From Dicyema japonicum (taxonomy: Eukaryota > Dicyemida > Rhombozoa > Dicyemidae), in contig RDEW01000060.1 of assembly GCA_011109175.1 (NCBI GenBank), positions 213,181 to 252,431 on the forward strand: DNA of 39,251 nt, read 5' to 3'. Shown one piece after another: positions 22,466-31,889 of this stretch. The stretch's first letter is position 1. The number at the start of each line of letters is the position of its first letter. The translations under genes and the position numbers were made by a program. Below the pieces are notes generated by a model that searched no databases, was not told where the DNA came from, and was given only the letters and a program-made list of their open reading frames with translations.

Positions 22466-23690
22466 CAGTGGTTCTTAACCTTTTTTAAGTCAGCGCCCCC
22501 TTAAGATTTAATTTTTCCAATTGCGGATTTATTTTAATTTTTTTCTTAGGGTTATAACACGTTTTATTTAACAATCTTTCTTACGAAAGGCCAATTTCCA
22601 CCCGATTTCCTTCAGGAAAGAGGCTGTGATATTTTCCGACGTTTCGATTGCCACCGGTACAAAACGAAAGCGATCTCCAATTTCACCATATTTTTTAATT
22701 TTGATTTTCTTGGCCAGATCGGCTGCCGAACCAGCAGACTGCTCCGAGCTGAGCATCATCGAGTTGGGAAAGAATTTATCACTGTGCAGTCCTTTACGAG
22801 CGATTTTCCCTAAGTGAACGGAAAGATTGTTAGCCCATCCGGTCTTTTCCTGTCTACGCGGTCCAATCCCACGGGCTCCAGTACTGACGGGAAGCCTGCA
22901 GCTTCAAGAGCACGCATGACATCGTTGTTCATAGCAACGTGCGGGGTGTTCTGCCCGCACTCCTATTGCACGAAAGCGGATGCAGCCCTTTGGCATCGAC
23001 GATCCCTTTAAAACGACATTGGTGTTCGACGCATACACCAACTCCCAGGCATTGTGCGATCCCAATCCGAATACAGTCATCGTCCAAAAGGGTCCCCGAG
23101 AAGGAACACGAGAGTGCATCCTGCCAAAATTGTCCCCGCCGACATTACCGACGTTGCGTGTTTCTCACGATTGCAACAGAGATTTACTGGAGAAGCCACC
23201 GGGTCTCACATGCGTCGTGGTCTTTTAGTGTAGCTAGGCGTTTAAGTTTCTTTCAGAAGCGAAGCGATTTCCCACTTATTCCTCCAGTTGTCTCGACTAC
23301 AATGGGATAGAACGCGAATCGGTCGCGTAGTTAGTGCCTTGTGTTTGATGAGAATTTGTCAATCCCTTTATGTTAGCTTCCATAGCTGACAGATTAGTCT
23401 CAAATCACCGCTAGTCACAATTTGTAATTTATTTCTTTTTTTGGTCAAAATATTAGAGACTGCACTAAATTCTCTTTCGACTTGATATGTTGGAGGAAAT
23501 GCTTAAGTGTTTTGAATTTATTTGACAATTGAGGATATTTTTTCTGAGTAACCCAGAATTATCCAATTTCGCTAAATATGACTTTAGCTTCAAAGTCATA
23601 CTTCAGATTTAATAAATTTTCTGTTATTTCTAAAGATATATTGACGTTTTCAGCTCCAAATGGTTCTTAATACCAAACCAAAATTGGGGA
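22466..23690 (-). mobile_element. hAT transposon relic, 3' part, with an insertion
   Basis: The minus frame from about 23660 to 23335 reads NITENLLNLKYDFEAKV, FWVTQKKYPQL, AFPPTYQVEREFSAV, LTKKRNKLQI and SGDLRL: the hAT C-terminal dimerisation region (FP-xYxVER-FSAV---LTxKRNxL---GDLRL). A CAGTGGTTCTTAACC terminus lies at 22466-22480, as expected for the element's 3' end. Between them sits an unrelated retroelement fragment (22560-23240). Several frame breaks; not active. The 5' half was not found. Confidence 0.6.
22560..23240 (-). mobile_element. retroelement fragment with restriction-like endonuclease signature
   Basis: Minus-strand translation in shifting frames gives LRIG-type and CLGVGVCVEHQCRFKG, VDAKGLHPLSC, AGRTPR, EPVGLDR, KRPDGLTIFPF, and finally IKKYGEI and FVPVAIETS. 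The pattern C-x-C...H-xLSC followed by RPDG and then WD (here degraded) resembles the CCHC plus PD-x(12-14)-D endonuclease block of R2-type LINEs. A better-preserved relative is at 28756-29164. This copy has a stop after PFT and at least two frameshifts, and lies inside a hAT relic. Confidence 0.5.
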
Positions 23691-24329
23691 TTTCCAGAAC
23701 TGAATAATATCAATGTGATGGGTCCCCAATATCATGACTTCCCATGATGGTTTCTCCCACGCATTCAAAGGCTATTTTTGAAATCAAACACTGGGATTAT
23801 GCATGTGACCTGACCACAAATATTTCATTTAAGGTTAAATTTTTTAACTCAATTTTTATTTTTCTAATGATTTAGCTATTCGAAGTCAGCGAGCCAGGAC
23901 TCCGAATTCTTAGTGGACGTCGAATTTAGACACGTGCGCCGACGGGTATCTTAGGAAGGTTAAATTAAGCCTTGTAAATTAGTAAGCACATTCTTTCTTA
24001 GAATTTGTGTCAATGTCGGGATCATAGTTTGTTTTTTCGATTTAACGGTGGTCTTTGAATAAAAAATTTAATTTAATACGTTCACTCAGTCATCTTTCTT
24101 CATTATGTCTCCTCTTTTTTCCATTAACCATCTGATGGCGCCTAGATAGGAAAGACATTTGGATCCTAGTATCAGTCTTTTGCATGGATTGCAGCATGGA
24201 TTCTCGAAAAGCAAATTTGGTATAACTACTTAAGCCTGAGGTCACTTTTCTGTTAAAAAAAGTCATGTCTAAGATAAGTAAAAAATTTACATTCTTATTT
24301 TAAAACACAAGAATAAAATTATTTTATTG
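23691..24329. other. no gene; small RT scrap at about 24185-24240
   Basis: Spacer. Plus-strand LLHGLQHGFSKSKFG at about 24185 resembles the xQHGFxKxxS motif of LINE RTs, but it is isolated and followed by a stop. The rest is AT-rich and featureless. Confidence 0.3.
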
Positions 24330-25990
24330 TCACCCTTAATTTACTATCAAGCATTAATCTGTCCTATTGATATGTGTCTTCACTTTTTGGGGTGGCGCTC
24401 AGTTCAAGTTTTGCACGAAAAAAAACCATTCGACATTCCCCACCCCTCTACAATCTTCAAAAGGGTGTCTATTAATTTCCCCGTTTTCTCTGTTACTTCT
24501 GGATGGCGATATGAAACCAGATCTGGGTCCCTGTTCTACGCTGATTATTCTACATTTAAATGTCAGTGGAGTCCACAATAAAGTCTTGGAACTACTTTCC
24601 CTCTTAGCCTACTTGAAAGTGGACATTGCCTCATTCAGAATCGAAACTCTCTCAACAACCACCACCTATTGTTTTCTAGGTACTTTGCAAAATCTCAGCG
24701 GAGGAATGTTGACAGTCGTTAAGGAACGAATTATATTTACGGACGTCACCCCATGTGTATCTTCTCTGTGAAGAGGATAGCTTTCTATTGAAGTATTCTT
24801 TTCGCCGGAGAGATGTCTTACTGTGTAATGTTTATATCCCACCTCAGGTGGTCGTGTACGACTTCCTATATTCCCAGCCTATCGAGATTATGTGGACTTA
24901 TGCACCAACTTAAATACCAAACATCTGCTCTGGTTCCGGTCACTATCAGCCTACAGTCAGGAGGAGTACATTCTATCTATACTGGACGAATTGACTATTC
25001 TCAACAATCCAGGATTTCAAACCAGAACCACTATCTTTAGAAAAGATAATCCAACTTCTCCAGACATGTAGTTGTGTTCACTATGCACTGTTCGTTGTGG
25101 ATTTTCAGGTGACCACGACCTTATTGTATTAAGAATCAAGAGACCTCGTTGTGTACCTCGATATTCTAAAAGATTAAAGAACTAGTCGAAGGCTGAGTGG
25201 GTTGGGTACAGTACATATGTGGACAATCGATTATCTGATTCCACACTTAATGTTTCATCGATTATGCAGCAAAGGTGTTATCAAAACATTTATGAAGCGG
25301 ACAGACTATTCACTCCACTTCCATCCTATGTGAGATTAAACCCTAAATTTCCATCTAATGTCATTTCGCTCATTAAAAACGAAATCGTTAAAAAGGAGAC
25401 AGAAGCATGGTGAGACCGTCTATTCTTCCGTGCGTTCTCTAAATTCAAGAATCACCTAGTTAATTGAAAGAACCACAAGCTCAAGTGGAGCCGTTTGGTG
25501 GACGTCTCTGCCATAAACACTCGTGCGCTAGTTTATTGAGGATGTTAAGGAAAGTAAAATATAAGATGGAGGAAGCCGTTACCTCTAGTACCTCAGAACC
25601 CGTACAACTTTCAAGTAATCTTATGAAATATTGTATCCATCAGTCACAAGAATTTATCTCGTTCTCTGCAGGAACCTTATACAACCTTATTCACTCCCCA
25701 TGATTGAACGAGTCTATTAAATTTCTACTTTCCACTTGTGGTCCTCAGCTGCCTTCGATGAAACGAGTCTATTCTGAATTATTTAACCTTGAACGTCCCC
25801 CAAGTTGACGAATTCTACAATAGGACCGATTTAACCAAAGCTTTGTACAGTGTGACCTCTATTTGGGGCGCACCTCCGAGGCGGGCACATCTATTTTTGA
25901 GTAAAACTCCGTTTTTGGGGCTCTATAAAATTTATACCAAAAGTATGACAAATCAGGGCTTCAGATTATATCCGTCGTTGATCTAGTACT
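24330..25990 (+). mobile_element. LINE relic with APE-type endonuclease start
   Basis: The plus strand reads LLLDGDMKPDLGP, LIILHLNVSGVHNK, then HLLWF and SGDHDLIVLRIK. The order SGDxExNPGP, LxxLHxNVxGxxxK, KHxLW, SxH is the start and core of the apurinic-like endonuclease at the N-terminus of ORF2 in CR1/jockey-type LINEs. Downstream ORFs at 25219-25413 and 25789-25986 (QVDEFYNRTDLTKAL) are probably linker and RT remnants but lack diagnostic motifs. Numerous stops and frameshifts. Confidence 0.55.
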
Positions 25991-26644
25991 GAATCCACTA
26001 TGACTTGGTGCAAGATAGTCGACCACCTGATCCCCACGACTATTCAATGTAATGTAACTAATGACAAGGACAGGTATTAGTAGTCCAGATCAAATGGATA
26101 AGTATTTAGAAGTGTTTTAATTTATCAATCCACATTCCTTCTCAGGGGAGTTCATTTTATCAATCCACGATGAGGTGTTCTTGATAATTTTCTCAATCGA
26201 AATCTGATAGTTTTCTTTCTTAATGCAGATACGCATAGTTGTTGTCTTGTATCTCCTGGCCTCTGTCACTAGTTTGTTCACAGAGGATTTCTTATAAGAA
26301 AACGAGTGGACCCATTTTATTGTCAACGTCAGTCGCTCTCATTTATACGATCACGATGCACTTAGAACCATTTTTTCTTAGCGGCAAATGATGTAGTCGA
26401 TTTGATTAAGATGTTGATTATTTTCCCCACAGCAGCAAGTCTTCTTCCAGCAAACGTAGTTTATGATGAGGTGGAGTTGAAAGTAGGTGTTGCAAAGAAA
26501 AAGACTAATAATAATCATAAATTTTAATAATTGATTCGATATAAATATTAACTAAAAACTTAAGTTTAAATTAATTCAAATTTTTTCTCTTGTGTGGCTG
26601 ACGATGGTAGGCAATAAAAACTTTTAAAATAGCTGTCAAAACTA
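25991..26644. other. no gene recognised upstream of NDUFV2
   Basis: One minus-strand ORF at 26117-26326, Lys/Ile-rich, has no recognisable similarity. The stretch 26500-26580 is AT-rich and lies about 65-145 bp upstream of the NDUFV2 start, a plausible promoter position, with no clear element. Confidence 0.35.
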
Positions 26645-27492
<848 letters not shown>

Positions 27493-28173
27493 TTAGATTG
27501 TTTACTAACTGATGTTAACAATTAAAGTATTCATGATTGTGTTATTGTTCCTCCAGGAGATACTCCCAAACGTTTTCATTCTTAACTACCAGTAAGGAAC
27601 CCCCAGTCTACCACGAGAGGCGGACCACTGAGCTGGATTTAAACATAAATGAGATAAGAGGCAAAATTTTTGAAGATTGACATCGCTTTGATTTAAAAGA
27701 CTAAAAATTTTTAACTCCCTACTTCCTTGTTTTCTGCATACAAGTCAATATTTTCCTAACCTGTCGAAGAAACATGGTTGTGGTCTCTTCGTTCTATACC
27801 GGAAAGTTCTTAAATGCGTGGGTATGTTCAAAACTCTACAACATGTAAGACTCACTACAACCGAGCATCCTCCTAAGCAGTAGTAAAAATTCTGAAAGTC
27901 AAAAATTCTTAAGATCTTTAACGAAACATGTGGAAAACCTTGACAGCTTCGTTGAGGAGGTTGACAGCTCTAAGGATCATCCAAAAACTCCAGACTCCTC
28001 AAAACACCCAGGTTTTTGACTTCCTTCATTGTTTTCTTTACCAGCCTCACATAATTATTAAGAATTTCGAGAAGTGTCGTAAGTGGACGTCCACTAAATA
28101 TTTCCTCAGATAATATGGAGTAGCTCTATTTCGTTTATACTTGATTCCATTATTGGCCTTCTGGATGAACGTC
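27493..28173. other. no identified gene; possible exon 27860-28010
   Basis: A plus-strand frame of about 50 codons contains SLQPSILLSSSKNSESQKF and VENLDSFVEEVDSSKDHPK and ends at a GGTTTTTGAC donor-like site (about 28010) with a TTTACCAG acceptor 33 nt further on. An upstream ATG at 27775 has a GGGTATGT donor at about 27822. These could be exons of an unknown short-intron gene, but the frames could not be joined. Otherwise AT-rich. Confidence 0.25.
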
Positions 28174-28187
28174 TGATGACATCGGAT
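28174..28187. repeat. target-site duplication, left copy
   Basis: TGATGACATCGGAT, repeated exactly at 28508-28521. The two copies bracket the SINE-like insertion 28188-28507. Confidence 0.88.
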
Positions 28188-28507
28188 AATAATAAAGCCT
28201 TTTCGAGAGCCATAATATTTATAGCTCCGCATAGGCAGGACACACACTTTATTTAAGTAAAGAACAGTTAATTTTAACTAATCGTAGAACCAAGGAATGA
28301 TCTTCACTTCTTTTTTTCTTTTTCTTGTGTGAGTGTCATTTTTAGACAATCCAGTTCCGTAGTGAGTATCCACTGATGACGGCGTCACTCGTCAAACCCT
28401 TTCTGCATCGTAGATGCGTGGAACCTTCCACCAGGTGAACAGCAGCGAGATTCGAACCCGTAGCCTAAGCCACTTTAGCCCGACACCTAACCACTATGCC
28501 ACCCGGT
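28188..28507 (-). mobile_element. tRNA-headed SINE insertion (320 bp)
   Basis: A 320 bp insertion bracketed by a perfect 14 bp direct repeat. On the minus strand it begins ACCGGGTGGCATAGTGG, containing a polymerase III A box (TGGCATAGTGG, about 28491-28501) and a B box (GGTTCGAATCT, about 28448-28458) at tRNA-like spacing. The body is unrelated to tRNA, and the 3' end is TAT-rich (...TTTATTATT), the expected layout of a tRNA-derived SINE mobilised by a LINE. The head does not fold as a functional tRNA because the T-loop lies about 11 nt too far from the would-be acceptor strand. Which tRNA it came from, and which LINE partner it uses, cannot be told here. Confidence 0.8.
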
Positions 28508-28521
28508 TGATGACATCGGAT
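28508..28521. repeat. target-site duplication, right copy
   Basis: Second exact copy of TGATGACATCGGAT, immediately next to the SINE 5' end (minus orientation). Confidence 0.88.
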
Positions 28522-28744
28522 CTGAAAGACAATTCTTGTCGAACAGATCCCAGTCATTAGGCGACGATTCCTTGTGGCAAGACAGGTAGTAGAAAGGGAT
28601 CTTTCTACCTTCTCTCTGACCAAATCCTCTGGTGAAGGTTACATTATAAAAACTATTCCGCCGAAGAGTACAGTGATGTCTGCGACGGTAGGAAGTGCGA
28701 CGAAAATGGAAGAGGGCTGACCAACTTCTTCACCTCTTTTCTGA

Positions 28745-28750
28745 AACGGA

Positions 28751-28755
<5 letters not shown>
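28745..28755. repeat. target-site duplication, left copy (retroelement)
   Basis: AACGGAAGACT, repeated exactly at 29165-29175. The copies flank the poly(A)-tailed insertion 28756-29164. Confidence 0.82.
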
Positions 28756-28781
<26 letters not shown>

Positions 28782-29164
28782 ATTTTTAAGGTTAATTTAA
28801 ACAATAGAAGTCAGGTAGTTGCCGCTCTCACCGCGTGGCTGTTCCCTCTCAAAATTGCGAGCGAAATTCGCTCAAATAGCCAGCGGCGTTCGCGGAGATC
28901 TCCAGTGCATGAGGTGATCCGGTTTCCAAGACGTCCGAAAAACTCGAGTGTAGAGGGGAGTAGGATCCGGAAGTCTCCATAGCAAGGGGAACAAATTTGA
29001 CATCATCGGGAAGGTCGGCGTATTTAACGAGTTTGGCCTTCTCCGCCTTTACGGATGCTGAACAGGCCCTTGTAGCACTCTCGTGAAGATTTTTCTGGGC
29101 GAACGTGTCTGTACATGTCACATCCCAAACCAGTGGTTTCCCGGCCTCAAATGGAAATATGGTC
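28756..29164 (-). mobile_element. 5'-truncated non-LTR element with endonuclease-like C-terminus
   Basis: A 409 bp insertion flanked by an 11 bp direct repeat. On the minus strand an uninterrupted frame runs from the 5' junction to a stop at 28849-28851, then a 67 bp 3' UTR and an A tail whose 27-base run of T (plus strand, 28755-28781) begins at the duplication edge. The protein reads TIFPFEAGKPLVWDVTCTDT, then KLVKYADL and FVPLAMETSGSY. This is the C-terminal end of the family also seen, more decayed, at 22560-23240, where the preceding C-x-C...HxLSC and RPDG motifs are visible; together they resemble an R2-type restriction-like endonuclease. The intact frame, clean duplication and long A tail indicate a recent insertion. 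The parent RT is not in this copy. Confidence 0.8.
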
Positions 29165-29175
29165 AACGGAAGACT
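29165..29175. repeat. target-site duplication, right copy (retroelement)
   Basis: Second copy of AACGGAAGACT at the 5' end of the truncated element. Confidence 0.82.
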
Positions 29176-29409
29176 GTAATGGGGTATTGGAAGATGGATT
29201 TGATTGGCACAAGTAGAAGTTCTTCCTTGGGTTCCTTCCTTGATTAATTAGTTATAATTGTTTGTGCAGGGCTTACCAAAGATTGTAACCCTGGGGTTAA
29301 TAATCCAACATAAATGAAAAAAATTAAATTTTATTATAAGTTAAAATTATTTTTTTTGAAACAATAAACTTTACATTAAAAATATTTAAAAATCTCCATA
29401 GTTAATAAA

Positions 29410-29792
29410 ATGTATTTTATTGTGCGACATGGAGGTAAATATAAGTTAGCACTTTAGACGACCAAGCAGACCTTTTTAACCCAAACTGCAGACTCGATTT
29501 AATAATTGAGAGCATCAAACAACGCTGCAACTGTTCAGAGAACGGTTTATTGGGATTAGTTAGAATTAGATCAGATAGAGTTGGCTGACGACAACGGAAC
29601 TATTAGAAATCTTCCCAAATGTGACCCAAATGAATCAGGAATCGGTGTTTTCACAAACCGAGAGGATTATATTCTGCTTAAAGCTGACTGTTGTTTTTTT
29701 GATATTATTTTAAAGATGGTGAAAAACAGGCGTATATACCACTATTAAAGGGAATGCAGAATAATGCTGAATTTATGAGTAATTATATTTAG
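29410..29792 (+). CDS. CXorf65/C22orf15-family small protein
   Basis: Four exons: 29410-29434, 29458-29544, 29570-29689, 29716-29792; introns of 23, 25 and 26 nt; joined 309 nt, 102 residues. No single exon is a long ORF, so it is invisible without splicing. The product starts MYFIVRHGDDQADLFNPNC, matching the MFIYIKHGD...VNTNC start of human CXorf65, and continues IELADDNGTIRNL (family: I-L-D-x-GT), EDYILLKA and AYIPLLKGM (family: FVPLL). The family has a ubiquitin-like N-terminal pattern and no established biochemical role. It lacks the long basic C-terminal tail of the mammalian protein. The recognition rests on remembered similarity along about 95 aligned residues. Confidence 0.8.
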
Positions 29793-29984
29793 TTTATTTA
29801 GTGAATTTGAATCAACGATCGGGATCACCAAAGAAATCTAGACTTACTAAAAATAGAATTCAAAAAATACCAAAAAATAAAAAGTTAACGATTAACAAAA
29901 AATTATAAATTTTAAAATATAAAAATAACAAAAAATATGTCAGGAATATAGTAAACCCAGTCTTATTGTGGATGCCCAATGTCT
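29793..29984. other. AT-rich 3' flank
   Basis: Very AT-rich (29850-29940) and probably the 3' UTR or terminator region of the CXorf65-like gene. AATAAA occurs at 29876-29881. Confidence 0.3.
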
Positions 29985-30120
29985 GCCCGGCATTCAAAAT
30001 GATCCATAGATTCATTCCACTGTGAGAAAATTTTGCTCTCTGGCGACGAGTTCTGGAATTGACCTCAGCTCCGGGACACACTTTCTCGATCACTGTGTTT
30101 GGGTGAGGGTTCTGGTGGAA
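29985..30120 (+). repeat. dispersed repeat, plus copy
   Basis: Similar to the reverse complement of about 1350-1490: ATTCAAAATGATCCATxxATTC, ATTCCACTG, GACGAGTTCTGGAAT, CCTCAGCTCC, ATCACTGTG. A short minus-strand ORF runs over it but is not meaningful. Confidence 0.5.
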
Positions 30121-30439
30121 TAATTTTATTTAATTAGAGGTGGTAGAGTTAAATTTAATATTATGCATAAATACTGAAAATTAATTGTCACCCTCCATGG
30201 CTCGGACACGACGTTCGCTGGACACTTGCCAAATTTCACTATTTTTAATTTTCTCAAGTTATAATTTTTCTAAGTCCTAATTAAATCTAAAAAAATTTAT
30301 TTAATGATAATTATCTAACAAAAAACAAATGTTAGTTGAGGAAGCCGGCTGCGTGGATCGAGAACGAGTTCCCTCGGAGTATGTCTATTCCAATTTTTTT
30401 TATCTAAAAAATTAAAAAATTATTTTTGAGCTTTATCAT
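30121..30439. other. no gene recognised
   Basis: AT-rich. A stretch at 30345-30380 (GCCGGCTGCGTGGATCGAG) is unusually GC-rich for its surroundings, but no feature was recognised. Confidence 0.3.
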
Positions 30440-31262
30440 AAGTTCAACCATCCCTATTTTTTAGTGACGTTTTGAAACTTTTATTAATTCGTCGTGGAAG
30501 ATCGGGAATTTATAGACGTTATTATGGAGAAAGCGAAAACATTTTGAGTAAATGGTCTCTAAAAGTCAATAAAGACAAAACTGAAATAACCACTATTGAA
30601 AGAACGCCAACCCGCGTTGAGGAAAAGTGGAGGAACACCCGAAAATTCGGATCGTTACTTGGCGATTCAGAAGATATCACACGATGAAAGATATTGGCCA
30701 CAATAGCACTCAAACATTACAATCCATTCTGATGAGAAAAAATCAAATTCCTACTAAGATGCGATTACGGTTATATAATGGATTTGTCCGACAAGTCCTC
30801 ATGTTCAACGCAGGTACTTGGGGAACATCAGATATGGAACAACTCGACTCATTTCACAGAAGCCTACTAAGAAAACTCCTTGGATACTCTTGGCCAAAGA
30901 AAATCTCAAACAATAAATTATACAGACTTACTGATTGTGGACCAATAAGTCTGGAGGTACTTGAAGCCCGCTGGTGCCTTTTTGATCATATTCTACGGAT
31001 GGGTGAACAGATTCCATGCAATGCCGCCATGGAAGAATTTTTCGGTTATACTGTATTTCCTGCATTCAGAGGACGTCCAAGAAGTTGTCTTCCAAAGACA
31101 CTTTCGAAGAATTACGCAGTGATCGGGGGCCGACTGATCGACGCGGACAATCTGGACGAAATCAGAAAACGAGCGCGACAGCGAAAAGGATGGAGAAGAC
31201 CAACGGAAAGGATAATCAAAAAACATGACACAAGCGAAACCATATACAGTGTTTACTGGTAA
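30440..31262 (+). mobile_element. LINE RT C-terminal half (RTE/BovB-like thumb)
   Basis: Plus frame reads LSKWSLKVNKDKTEITTIE, EEKWRNTRKFGSLLGDSED, then after an in-frame TGA at about 30685 and a one-base shift near 30715, MRLRLYNGFVRQVLMFNAG, TWGTSDMEQLDSFHRSLLRK, KISNNKLYRLT and a basic end. The order NxxKTE, R-xGSLLGDxEDxxRR, LRLYNxxVxxxLxxNxGTWG, LDSFHRxxLRK, WPxKISNxKLY is typical of an invertebrate LINE family. The last 211-codon frame is uninterrupted. The N-terminal part and the palm motifs are missing. Confidence 0.75.
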
Positions 31263-31889
31263 CGAGAATGTGATTTGACTAACTATTCAATTCTAATGGT
31301 TTTCCAGGCTATGGACGGTGACATTACTTATTTATTGAATTTTATATATTTTAAATGTTATGGAAAGTCTATCAGGAAATTATAGGCCAATTAGCGTTTT
31401 CAAATATTATGGATAGTGTAGTCTGTAAAAGATTATCTTGAAGATAATAAATTTCTTCCGGACCAGTGGGGTTTTCGCCAAATAGAAGCACTGAAAATTG
31501 TTCTAAAAAAGCTGTTATCATTGCTCACTTCTAAAGCGATTTTAATGAAGAGAGGAGTCAGTCTTGAGTCCTGAACAGAGGTACAATTCAACAGACCTAA
31601 TATTTTCGTTGACTACACAGGATCGCCTCAAACAAGTTAAATCAATTCAATCAATTCCAAAGACCACTGTAAAACCGAAAAAAACTAAACTAAGTGATCC
31701 CGACGAATTGGACCATGGCTCTCATATTCTTTCGGTGTTGATCCTTTGAGCCTACATAAGTACGTTGCGGACGAGCACTTTCTTTTTGGCATTGGTGTCC
31801 ATTCTTGTTTTTTTGGATTAGTTTCTCCATGGGCGTCGGTGATTTAATGTTTTCCCCTGTGTACCATCCCTCCGTTAGCTTGAAGGCCC
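31263..31889 (+). mobile_element. scraps of another LINE RT
   Basis: Plus-strand SGNYRPIS at about 31368-31393 and FLPDQWGFRQ at about 31450-31480 correspond to the NYRPISL and xxQWGFRxxRS motifs at the beginning of LINE RT domains, separated by stops. An ORF at 31564-31749 (Lys/Thr-rich, ending DHGSHILSVLIL) was not recognised. Very decayed. Confidence 0.4.

Noticed and set aside
28431-28506. Cloverleaf-like sequence on the minus strand with 7 bp pairing ends (CCGGGTG/CACCTGG)
   Set aside because: The T-loop is about 11 nt too far from the acceptor strand, and the piece is the head of a SINE with target duplications, so it is not a working tRNA.
28755-28781. 27-base T run as a transcription terminator
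   Set aside because: It sits at the edge of an 11 bp target duplication and is the poly(A) tail of a minus-strand insertion.
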